Shown here: one piece after another, positions 52,629 to 61,600 of the stretch
Layout of the letters: each line of letters starts with the position of its first letter
Numbering within the stretch: the first letter of the stretch is position 1
The notes under the pieces: model-generated
Told to the model about the DNA's origin: nothing
The model's database searches: none
Seen by the model: the letters and a program-made list of their open reading frames with translations, nothing else
Translations under genes and position numbers: made by a program
Origin: Rhodococcus triatomae BKS 15-14
GTDB lineage: Bacteria > Actinomycetota > Actinomycetes > Mycobacteriales > Mycobacteriaceae
Direction: 5' to 3'
Length of the DNA stretch: 64,000 nucleotides
NCBI GenBank assembly: GCA_000341795.1
Contig: AODO01000009.1
Location: 1-64,000 of the forward strand

Positions 52629-53363
52629 TCAGCCGGGCAATCCGGCCGATACCTCCGCGATGCGTCGGGTGAGGACCGCGACGGCCTCGTCCCGCCACAG
52701 CGGATCACCGAGTTTCTCTCGGACCGCCTCGTTCAGACCGGCCGCCAGGTCGTCCTTCACCGCAAGCTTGTGCAGCTCTTGGTGGGTGAGCCCGCCCTCT
52801 TCGACACCGTCGGGGAGGTGGAGCGTCCACCATCCACTGCTTCGTAGCGCGACCCACGGATCCGCCGGCCGCGGTGCCGAGTCCGCGACGGCGTACGGAG
52901 CGAGCAGAGCGGCGAGCTCGTCGCGCACCTTCGACAACGGCACCGCCTCACGCTGGGGATCCGGTCCATCGACCGCCCACCGCAACACGACGAACTTGTA
53001 TGCGGCGCCCTTGCCGCCACGGGTGAACACCGTCGTGTTCTCGAGGTCCCACAGCAATCCGCCGTGTGCGTGCTTGCCGCCGTGATCGACGACGAACCCA
53101 AGTTCGCGCAGCCTGTCGGCGACGGTCGCCAGCCCGCCGGAGAACTCGGTGTTGTCGAGGAATCGCCCGGTCGCGTAACCGTGCGCAACGCCGACGATCG
53201 CCTTGGAGTCGTAGAAGCGGCCTTCGTGCACCAGCCGGAAGTTACGCGCTTCTCCGTAGCCGCGGCGGCTCAGAAACTCTGACTGTCCCAACTCGTCGTA
53301 CTCGGCAACTGCCCGCAGGACGGATCGGCGGTCGATGGACTCAAGGTTTGCTGGCGGGGTCAT
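52629..53363 (-). CDS. ScoMcrA-like head domain plus SBD-like DNA reader
   Basis: 244-aa protein from ATG at 53363. Residues about 5-95 match the N-terminal head domain of type IV enzyme ScoMcrA (SIDRRSVLRAVAEYDELGQ, FLSRRGYGEARNFRLVHEG, YDSKAIVGVAHGY, FSGGLATVADRLRELGF). Residues about 115-240 match the phosphorothioate-DNA sulfur-binding domain pattern (YKFVVLRWAVDG, LSKVRDELAALLAPY, WVALRSSGWWTLHLPDG). Unlike ScoMcrA, SRA and HNH domains are missing. It may recognise modified DNA and recruit the adjacent helicase. 91 bp before the helicase. Confidence 0.72.
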   Translation of the reverse strand: MTPPANLESIDRRSVLRAVAEYDELGQSEFLSRRGYGEARNFRLVHEGRFYDSKAIVGVAHGYATGRFLDNTEFSGGLATVADRLRELGFVVDHGGKHAHGGLLWDLENTTVFTRGGKGAAYKFVVLRWAVDGPDPQREAVPLSKVRDELAALLAPYAVADSAPRPADPWVALRSSGWWTLHLPDGVEEGGLTHQELHKLAVKDDLAAGLNEAVREKLGDPLWRDEAVAVLTRRIAEVSAGLPG

Positions 53364-53409
53364 GGCGCGGACCATACAGCCGAGTCCGTTCGGCAACGCT
53401 CCTGTCCGG

Positions 53410-54735
53410 TCAGTCTCGCTGGCCCGGTTGATCCACCAGAACCGTTTCGGGCGCGCTCGACTTGTCTCGCGACTCGGCGACGCGCATCAGCCCAGCTCCC
53501 ACCCGACCGAAGCCTGCGGCACCCGCATCGAGCGCCTTACCGCCAATAAAGGTTGCCCCATCACCAATCGCTGCTCCGACGACCTTCGCGCGATTGCCGA
53601 GCTCGTCGATCGCGTCCCGGAACCCCGGGTGCGAGTGCTCGTCCCACTCAAGGACCTTCGTGCGGCGCGCTTCGGCGAAGTCGTCGAGGCCCTGACGCAA
53701 GGTGGCTGCGTTCTCCCGGATGCTCGCCGCCGACTTCCATCGTGCGATCTCGAGCGGTTTGATCTCGGTGCAGGCGTGCAGGATGTCTCGAGCCTGGGTG
53801 AGGAGCTCGGCGTCCTCCCGTAGGTGGTCGCCGAGGAGGTCCTTCATCATGCGGTACGAGGTGTCGAGATGCTGAGGCTCGGTCGCTTCGATCCGGGCTG
53901 CCTTGAGGGTGTGCCACTTGTAGAGCGAATCCTCGGTGACGACCAACAACTGCAGTGTCGCCCCGAGGAGGCTCTGGTTCACCGTCTTGTCGAGGAACGC
54001 CGCGCGCTCCTTCGCCGAAGCCGTCGGGTCGAACGAGTCGAGCGTGAGACGAACGAAGTGGCGAAGCTTCGCCGCTGTGATCTCAAGAGCGGGACCGAGT
54101 CCGGCCACCGAATCCCAGTCGGCCGATGACAGTCTCCCGCTCTCGTCGACGAACGCGGCGAGCTTGCTCAGCGCGGCGTGCGCACCCAGGACGTTGCCTG
54201 CCTGATCAGCCTTCGCAAGCGTCAGGATCGCGTCGACGGTGTCCTGGACGCGTTCGACGGCCGACTCCACCGACGCGATCGCGGTGCGCAACGAGATGGT
54301 GACCATCGCCATCTGCAACGCGAGGGCCTGCGCCGGGAGCATGGTGACTGGGCTCCATTGGATCTGCCCGGCGAACTTGTGCGCACCGTCTACGACCGTC
54401 GGCAGGAAGAAGCCCGGAACCCCGGGGACCAGATTGTGATTCTGGATCAGCTCCATGCTGTGCGGAGCTATGCGAACGAACTCGCCGGCACCGGCCGCGA
54501 GCGCAGCCACGGCACCTGCTGCTGCCGCGACATCGGCAACATTCTGCGTGGAGACGTCGGCGACGCTGACCGCATCGGACGCGAGCGACTTGAGTCGCTC
54601 CACGTAGCTCGCGACGAATTCGGGATCTCCGGCGACAAGCACACCGTCGGGTTCGACCACGAGGGCGCCGATCGGCTCGTCGGGCGTCGAGCTGGGAATG
54701 AGGTCACCAAGGTTGTCCTGCTGCACGGGCGACAT
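53410..54735 (-). CDS. Unknown helical protein, defence operon gene 1
   Basis: 441-aa mostly helical protein that I do not recognise. Features: an Ala/Val-rich hydrophobic stretch near residues 60-85 (VADVAAAAGAVAALAAGAG), an amphipathic segment LQMAMVTISLRTAIASVESAV, and a Gly/Ala-rich C-terminus (IGDGATFIGGKALDAGAAGFG). It is the first gene of a likely three-gene operon, 46 bp upstream of the SBD-like gene. A pore-forming or membrane-acting effector is possible but unproven. Confidence 0.7.
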   Translation of the reverse strand: MSPVQQDNLGDLIPSSTPDEPIGALVVEPDGVLVAGDPEFVASYVERLKSLASDAVSVADVSTQNVADVAAAAGAVAALAAGAGEFVRIAPHSMELIQNHNLVPGVPGFFLPTVVDGAHKFAGQIQWSPVTMLPAQALALQMAMVTISLRTAIASVESAVERVQDTVDAILTLAKADQAGNVLGAHAALSKLAAFVDESGRLSSADWDSVAGLGPALEITAAKLRHFVRLTLDSFDPTASAKERAAFLDKTVNQSLLGATLQLLVVTEDSLYKWHTLKAARIEATEPQHLDTSYRMMKDLLGDHLREDAELLTQARDILHACTEIKPLEIARWKSAASIRENAATLRQGLDDFAEARRTKVLEWDEHSHPGFRDAIDELGNRAKVVGAAIGDGATFIGGKALDAGAAGFGRVGAGLMRVAESRDKSSAPETVLVDQPGQRD

Positions 54736-55132
54736 ACTGCCGTATCACCCGGACACAGTCACGAGTGATAGGGCGGTCTACTGTGCCCGACCAGGCCGTC
54801 CACTCCGGCACGTCATTCAGATAGCGGACACGAATGGGTTGCGGAACGGAGATCGTCGTTGCTTCGTGAACGGCGCGCACCTTCGACAAGACACGCAGGC
54901 AGTCAGTTCGCACCTGACCCCTGTGCTCGGCGAGCGGCGGCCGACGTTCCGGGCCGCCACCCCGTGATCTCACGAGCTCCACCGTCATGGCGGGTCCGGT
55001 TCTTACGGTGTCAACAACGGCCACAACAGATTTGGACACTGTAAGCACCTCGAACCGTCTGTCGTCGCCGTTAACGAGGACGTTCTGAGCAGCGATGGAA
55101 TCCGTGAACCTATCGTCTCTCCGGGAACCACC
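54736..55132. other. Divergent intergenic region of the defence island
   Basis: 397 bp between the minus-strand three-gene operon and the plus-strand nuclease genes; it should hold both promoters. A 114-codon frame on the minus strand (54704-55048) overlaps the next gene and has no supporting features. Base composition is somewhat more AT-rich than the flanks. Confidence 0.5.
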
Positions 55133-56380
55133 ATGAACAAATTCATCACCGCCCTCCGAGTGGTCGGCGCCATCCTTGCTTTCCTCCTGCTGGTGGCTGC
55201 GATCTCAGGATTCGTCACCGGCGCGCCCTGGATGGGGATGTTGATGCTCATCCTGAGCGGGGTGTGCATCTACTGGGCATTCCTGCGCCGGAGAGTGATC
55301 GCTGCGCGCACTCGACGAATCGAGAATCGCCAGATCGCCGCCCGCGCCGAAGCCCAGCACGAAGCAATGGTGAGCGGCGAGCCGGTCGCGCCCACACCTG
55401 CGCAAGCACCACCTCGACGCGGATGGATCGCGGGCGTCGCCGTGGCGGCCAGCCTGATCGCGTGCGCGATTCTCAGTGCCGGAACCGAAGCTCCACCCAC
55501 TGCAGTGAACACCGCCGACGATCGAGCCCAACCGACGGGCGAAGCAGATGCCACGCCACTGCAGTCCTCCATTGCTCGTACCTCGACTGCGGAGACGTCG
55601 ACCGCCGAAGGGCTGCCGCGCCGGTCCGCGACTACAGCTGGAAGCAGTACGGCGACAGATGAATCCGCGCCGGTGATCGTGGTGACGGCGCTCGTCACTA
55701 GGGTTGTCGACGGCGACACGATCGAGGTTCTGGACGACGTGACCGGGGAATCAACCATCCGAATCCTCGGCATCGACACTCCCGAGACGAAGAAGCCCGG
55801 CTACACAGTCGGGTGTTGGGGGCCGGAGGCCGCGGCATGGGCCTCACAGCAGCTCGCCGGGACGCGCGTGGCGCTCGTCACCGACCCCACACAGGACGCG
55901 GTCGACGCGTACGACAGGGTGCTGGCATACGTCGTTCGGGCCGATGGTTGGGACTACTCGGTCGAGTCCGCTCGGGCGGGCATGGCGCAGTCGTACGAGT
56001 ACGCCGGCCCAACCCAGCGGCAGCCAGCGATCGCTGCCGCTCAGGCCGAGGCCAGATCGGAGGCACGCGGACTGTGGGGACCACCGTGCAACGGCATGAC
56101 CTCGGCTGAGCCCGAAGTCACCACACCCTCGCCATCGGCGCAACCACCAGTACCGCAGGCCCCCGCCCCTGAACCCCCATCCAACGTTGCTCCCGCGCCG
56201 ATCGTCGCTCCCGCTCCCGCTCCTGCTCCGGCTCCTGCGCCTGCGCCTGCGCCCGACCCTGGTGCCTACTACGCGGATTGCGCGGATGCGCGCGATGCGG
56301 GTGCAGCACCGCTGTACGTCGGCGATCCCGGGTACCGGTCCGGTCTCGACCGCGACGACGACGGTGTGGCCTGCGAATAG
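55133..56380 (+). CDS. Membrane-anchored SNase-Excalibur nuclease
   Basis: 415-aa protein. Three hydrophobic helices lie in the N-terminal 120 residues (GAILAFLLLVAAISGF, MLMLILSGVCIYWAFL, GVAVAASLIACAILSA). The staphylococcal-nuclease domain spans about residues 180-325, with VVDGDTIEVLDDV, IRILGIDTPETKKPG and ARGLWGPPC. A Pro-Ala linker is followed by an Excalibur calcium-binding tail (DRDDDGVACE) at residues 378-415. It is probably membrane-bound with the nuclease outside. Next gene starts 74 bp later. Confidence 0.88.
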   Translation: MNKFITALRVVGAILAFLLLVAAISGFVTGAPWMGMLMLILSGVCIYWAFLRRRVIAARTRRIENRQIAARAEAQHEAMVSGEPVAPTPAQAPPRRGWIAGVAVAASLIACAILSAGTEAPPTAVNTADDRAQPTGEADATPLQSSIARTSTAETSTAEGLPRRSATTAGSSTATDESAPVIVVTALVTRVVDGDTIEVLDDVTGESTIRILGIDTPETKKPGYTVGCWGPEAAAWASQQLAGTRVALVTDPTQDAVDAYDRVLAYVVRADGWDYSVESARAGMAQSYEYAGPTQRQPAIAAAQAEARSEARGLWGPPCNGMTSAEPEVTTPSPSAQPPVPQAPAPEPPSNVAPAPIVAPAPAPAPAPAPAPAPDPGAYYADCADARDAGAAPLYVGDPGYRSGLDRDDDGVACE

Positions 56381-56454
56381 AGAAGCAGCAAGAAGCCACC
56401 GACACGGCGGCCAGCAGATCACGGTGTCCAGCCCTTCCCCCTACGCTGACGACC

Positions 56455-57462
56455 GTGATCAACGGGGGACAGACAACGACATCCGCAGGACGCACACTTT
56501 TCGATGCGCTCGAATCCGCGACCACAGACATCCTCTTGACCAGTCCGTACCTGTCGATGGGTGTGGCGTCGAGGTTGTCGCAGCTCGCTTCCAGCTCCGC
56601 TGCCCGGTGGCGGCTGCTGACATCGCTGGATCCGTCGGCAGCAGCCAACGGGTTCCTCAGCGTGAAGGGCCTGCGCCAACTCTTGGACTCGGGTATCGAG
56701 GTTGCATCCGATCAGAGTCTGCACGCGAAGGTGTTTCTCGTCGATGACGCCTTCGCACTGGTCGGATCCGCGAACCTGACGGGCAGCGGCTTGGGGCTCG
56801 TATCCAGGCCCAACCTCGAGTTGTCTGTCCGACTGCGGGACTCGGACGTCCCGGCGGCCCGTTCACAAGCGGAGCAATGGTGGAATGCCGCCGCCAAGGT
56901 CCACGAAGATCAGCTGACGCGACTGGAGGAGGCGGCGAAACAGCTTCCTCGGGCACCGCGAGTCAGTGTTCCCCGCATCGGCGGATCGACTCAGGACGTC
57001 GAGCAGCTTCTCGCGGATGCTCGAGCCGACGGTGTGTCCCTGTGGATCAAGGCGCAGTACGGCCCCGGCTACCCGGACCACTGGCTGGCGGACGGCTGGT
57101 TCTCGAGCTCGAAGAAGGGCAAGCCCTCGTTCAGGCCCGGTGACCTCGTCCTCGTCTACGCAAAGGATTCAGCCGGCTGCTACGCCGCCGTCGAGGTGGC
57201 CGACGACCCGGTCTACGATCCGAAGTTCGTCCAGGCGCACAGCGGCTCACCTGATTCGGGCGACCGATGGCCCTGGGTGACGCGAACCGTTCCTCGGCTG
57301 GTACCGCAAGCGTTGACGTTGGTTTCTCTCGACGAACTGGGTGTGACTCCGCAAGGATTGCAAGGCGGACATGTCCGGCTGGAACTGAGCGAGTTCGCCG
57401 CGGGGGTTCGGTTGCTCGCGGCCGCCCAGTCGGGCGGACTGGCGGCAGTCGTCGCCGGCTAG
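56455..57462 (+). CDS. Phospholipase D-type nuclease with EVE/PUA-like domain
   Basis: 335-aa protein from GTG at 56455; upstream extension would run into the previous gene. The PLD-like domain (about residues 10-160) has one HxK(x)4D motif, HAKVFLVDD at residue 90, followed by SANLTGSGL; a single motif implies a dimer, as in restriction enzymes such as BfiI and NucC-unlike PLD nucleases. Residues about 190-330 resemble an EVE/PUASU-type domain (RPGDLVLVYAKDSAGCYAAVE, ADDPVYDP, RWPWVTRTVPR), known readers of modified bases. Possibly a modification-dependent nuclease. Confidence 0.75.
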   Translation: MINGGQTTTSAGRTLFDALESATTDILLTSPYLSMGVASRLSQLASSSAARWRLLTSLDPSAAANGFLSVKGLRQLLDSGIEVASDQSLHAKVFLVDDAFALVGSANLTGSGLGLVSRPNLELSVRLRDSDVPAARSQAEQWWNAAAKVHEDQLTRLEEAAKQLPRAPRVSVPRIGGSTQDVEQLLADARADGVSLWIKAQYGPGYPDHWLADGWFSSSKKGKPSFRPGDLVLVYAKDSAGCYAAVEVADDPVYDPKFVQAHSGSPDSGDRWPWVTRTVPRLVPQALTLVSLDELGVTPQGLQGGHVRLELSEFAAGVRLLAAAQSGGLAAVVAG

Positions 57463-57623
57463 CGTCCGCATCGAGTTCGGTGTCCGTCATTCGAACGGCC
57501 GACGCCGCCCGGCGTGTCGATGCGAATATTCACGCCAGAGACCGGTCCCTCCGATAGGACCACTGGGGGTTCGCCGACCTCCGTTGCCGACCCATCCGTC
57601 GTCACAACATTGCAGGAGCCGCA

Positions 57624-58691
57624 GTGCCGTTCGAGCTCGACCATCGTCTGGTGATCGGTGTCGCCTCCAGCGCCCTGTTCGACCTCACCGAGTCGGACGC
57701 CGTATTCCATGATCGTAAAGAAGCTGGATATCGCATCTATCAGGAGAAGCATCTCGACGTCCCACTCGCCGGCGGCGTGGCATTTCCATTCGTGAAGCGG
57801 CTGTTGTCGTTGAATGACTTGAGCCCATCGAACGACCCGTTGGTCGAGGTCATTGTGCTGTCCCGGAACGATCCGATGACTGGTCTTCGAGTCATGCGGT
57901 CGATCGAACACCACGGGCTGCGGATCACGCGGGCGATCTTCACGCAGGGTCAGTCCCCGTATCCGTACATCCCTGCGCTCGGAATCACCCTGTTCCTCTC
58001 GGCGAACTCTGCAGATGTCGGTGGCGCGACGGAGGCCGGCTATCCCGCCGGCCTGGTTCTCGATTCCACGACCAGCGATGACCCTGACGACGCGGAGCTG
58101 CGGATCGCATTCGACTTCGATGGGGTGGTGATCGATGACGAATCCGAGTCTGTGATGCAGTCCGGAGGTCTCGAGCAGTTCCTCGATCACGAACGTGCCA
58201 ACGCAGTCACCCCGCACAAGGAGGGCCCGCTGGCACAGTTCTTGCTGAGATTGTCGGCCATCCAGTCCATCGAGGAAGCTCGTGTCGAGTCGGACGAGAC
58301 GTACACCCGTCGGATCCGCATCTCCATCGTGACCGCCCGCAACGCCCCGGCGCATGAACGAGCGGTGACGACCTTGAAGAGCTGGAACGTCGCCGTCAAC
58401 GACGCATTCTTTCTTGGTGGGATCGACAAGGGTCGAGTTCTTGCCGTGCTGAAGCCGCACATCTTCTTCGACGATCAGCGAACCCACCTGGCGTCGAGCT
58501 CGAAGTTCGTGCCCTCGGTTCATGTCCCGTTCGGCGAACTGAATCGACTCGTAGAGTCGGATGCCGCGGCTGGGGCGCCGTCAGTTCTCATCGAGCCACC
58601 ATTGTCGGCGTCGGAGCCGTCGGTAGATCCCGGATTGCTAGAGTCTGGCGAGGTGAACGCGACCGCCGTCGGCCGCGAAGGGACAACGTGA
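57624..58691 (+). CDS. Cytosolic 5'-nucleotidase (NT5C1-like)
   Basis: 355-aa protein of Pfam 5'-nucleotidase type (PF06189). Matches to the animal NT5C1 family include GLRVMRSIEHHGLRI and FTQGQSPYPYIPAL with FLSANSADV, then the catalytic DxD-type FDFDGVVIDDESE, SIVTARNAPAHERA and LKPHIFFDDQRTHL. Hydrolysis of nucleoside 5'-monophosphates is expected. GTG at 57624 with GGAG upstream. Its last codon overlaps the GTG of pglW (GTGA). Nucleotidases are not standard BREX components. Confidence 0.88.
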   Translation: MPFELDHRLVIGVASSALFDLTESDAVFHDRKEAGYRIYQEKHLDVPLAGGVAFPFVKRLLSLNDLSPSNDPLVEVIVLSRNDPMTGLRVMRSIEHHGLRITRAIFTQGQSPYPYIPALGITLFLSANSADVGGATEAGYPAGLVLDSTTSDDPDDAELRIAFDFDGVVIDDESESVMQSGGLEQFLDHERANAVTPHKEGPLAQFLLRLSAIQSIEEARVESDETYTRRIRISIVTARNAPAHERAVTTLKSWNVAVNDAFFLGGIDKGRVLAVLKPHIFFDDQRTHLASSSKFVPSVHVPFGELNRLVESDAAAGAPSVLIEPPLSASEPSVDPGLLESGEVNATAVGREGTT

Positions 58692-61600
58692 CAACGGGCG
58701 GTGACGTGGCGCAAGGCAGTGGCTCGAATCGGCAGGGCGACCGATGGGTCGAGGTCTCGAAGTCGGCGTTCAACCACGAAGCCGAGGGCCTGAGCTTCCT
58801 CCAGGACATCGTCCCCAACGCCTCCCCTTATCGTGCGTGGACGAATTTCGAGTTCATGGACAACCACGGCATGTGGCACGAGGTCGATGCCCTGGTTCTG
58901 GGCCGCCGCCGTCTGCATCTGATCGAGCTGAAGCACTTCGTGGGCCGCCTGGGCGGTACGGAGACGAACTGGGTGCGGCATCTGCCGAGCGGCAAGGTCC
59001 GCACGCAACGCTCCCCACTCCTTTTGACGCGCCGTAAGGCGCAGCGATTGGCGACGCGCATCGAGGAGGAGGCGCGGAAGGTTGCGATCGAGAACGGACT
59101 GAATCCGGAGAAGGTCCGCCGGGCGTTGCCGTTCGTGCAGGAGTCGGTCTTCCTGCACGCCGAGGGTTTCTCGGTCGAGATGTCGGAAGTCGCGAAGTCG
59201 GGTCTGTTCGGCCTGGACGGCGAGGAGCATCGCTCGAACCTGCCGGGCATCTCCACGCGCATCCTGGAGTCGCCGACGGACGGTCGCCGGGTCGACGAAG
59301 ACATCAGCGTCATCGTCGCGCTGGCGCTGAAGAACCTCGGGGTGTCACGCCGCACCGAGCGCGACGCCGGCTCATGGACCATCTCGGGTGCCCCGCTGGC
59401 GTCGGGTGACGACTGGCAGGAGTGGCCGGCGAAGCACAAGGGCACAGACGAGCCGGCCCGTGCCCGCATCGTGTCGTTCCGCCCAGGCACGCCCGTGCAT
59501 GCGCGGGCGGCGGCGCACCGGAAGATGGGCCGCGAGTACACGCTGCTGTCATCGCTGCGGCACGAGGCGATCGTCGCCCCCCGCGACCTGGTGCAGGACG
59601 ACGACGGCAACACCGTCCTCGTCTACCCGGAGACCCCGGGCTACGAGCCCCTCGATCTGGCGTTGGCGACGCGCACCCTCACCGCGGAGCAGCAGCTGAC
59701 GGTGTTGACGTCGATCGCGGAGGCGTTGGCGTATGCGCACCGCAACCACGTCGCGCACCGCGGGCTCGGGCCGTCGACGGTCCTGATCCACACCGAACGC
59801 CTCGATGCGGGCCGGGTGGATGTGCGGTTGGTGGACTGGTCGTGGGCGGGACGCATCCACGACGGCGGCACCAAGTCGGCGACGATGCTCGGCACCGCGC
59901 TGACGGCGACGGGCGGCGCAGCGGCGGACGAGGTGTACCAGGCGCCGGAGGACCGCTGGGCGCCCGATTCGGACCGCATCGCGCTGGACGTGTTCTCCCT
60001 GGGTGCGTTGGCGTACTTCCTGCTGTCGGGTGGACAGAACCCGGCGCGCGACCGGGCCGCGCTGCTGGAGCGGCTGCGGCTGGAGCAGGGCCTCGATTTG
60101 GCGGCGTCGACGGGCCGGTTCGTCGACGAGCAGCTGCGTGAGCTGGTGCTGCGGACCACGAGCCCGTCGGTGTCGAAACGGGTGGCGGTCGACGCGAAGT
60201 CCGGTCGACCGACGTTCGGTGCCCAGCACTTCGCGGCAGCGCTCGACGACTACCGCCGCGCACAGGAACCGGCCGCCGCTGCACCGGAGATCGATCCGCT
60301 GAACCCGCCGACCGGCGCACTCCTCGACGACCGGTTCGAGGTACTGCAGGTTCTCGGATCGGGGTCGACGGCCCGCGGCATCCTCGTCGCCGACCACGAC
60401 GCCGACGGCCGGCAGCGCGTCCTCAAGGTCGGCCTCGACGACACGGCGGCGCACCGCCTGCAGAACGAGGCGGAGGTACTGACGACTCTCGCGCAACAGC
60501 AGCCGCCGGTGCCCGGCGTGGTGGAGCTGATCGAGGGCCCGCTGCAGTTGGCGCAGCGGACGGCGCTGCTGCTCAGCAACTGCGGCGAGCAGACCCTCGC
60601 CGACGTGGTCCGCTACACCCCGCTCGGGGAGGCGCAGCTCAAGACGTGGGGCCTCGGCCTGCTGGACGCCGTCGTCGCATTGGACGCGGCCGGCATCACA
60701 CACCGCGACATCAAACCGTCGAACCTGGGCCTGTCCCGGCCGACGGGTAAGCGCAACGAGAAGCCGAAGCTCGCCCTGTTCGACTTCTCCCTGTCCCGCG
60801 CGGCCGTCGAGCAGACCGACGCGGGCACTCCCCCGTATCGGGATCCGTTCCTCGGCACCGGCATCCGCACCGCCTACGACTCTGCCGCGGAACGCTATTC
60901 GGCGGCGGTGGTGCTGTACGAGATGGCGACGGCCAGCACCCCGCTGTACGGCGACGGGGTGAGCGATCCCCGAGTGCTCGCGGACGACGTGTCGGTGTCG
61001 GCGGAGGATTTCGGCGGGCACTCCCGCACCCGCGCGGAAGCCCTCACCACGTTCTTCCGGTCAGCGCTGGCCCGCAACGTGAAGGACCGCTTCGACACGG
61101 CCGCCGCGATGCGCGCGGCGTGGGCGGCGGTGTTCGCGGCGAAGGCAACCGAACCGGAACCCGTCGTGCAGCCACCGGCACCCACCCCCACCGAGCCGAC
61201 ACCCCCGCCGGTTGTCGTGGCCGAACCCGCCACCTACCGGTCGCTGCGGGTGCTGTCGGCGGAGTTCGCGCGGGCGGCGGCGACGAAGCCGTCGGCGATC
61301 CGCCGGCAGGTGGTGGAGCTGCTGCTCGGCAGCCATCCCGACTCCCCTGCCGACCCGTTCGTCACCTACCAGGTGCTGGCACCGTTGGCGGGGGTGACGC
61401 CGGGCCGGGTCGCGCAGATCTTCGGTGAGATGCGGGACCTGTGGTCGAAGAACCCGCAGTTGGCGGCAACAGTGGACCTGTTGTTCCAGCGCGGCATCAC
61501 ACTGCTCGAATCGACGGGCGGCGCAAGCACTCCCGAGGTGCTGGCCCGCGAGCTGGCGGCGTCTCTGGACACCGATGGTGTGCCCGATCCGCAGCGCACC

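Noticed and set aside
49481-52672. 1063-codon open frame on the plus strand
   Set aside because: Antisense of the helicase gene in high-GC DNA; no domain pattern and the opposite strand carries clear helicase motifs.
54704-55048. 114-codon minus-strand frame before the 441-aa gene
   Set aside because: Overlaps the start of the next gene, has no domain and no clear ribosome site; could only be weakly supported.
49370-57462. Mokosh defence system (SF1 helicase plus PLD nuclease)
   Set aside because: Both protein types are present, but they are on opposite strands with four genes between and the helicase lacks the kinase or PLD fusion expected.
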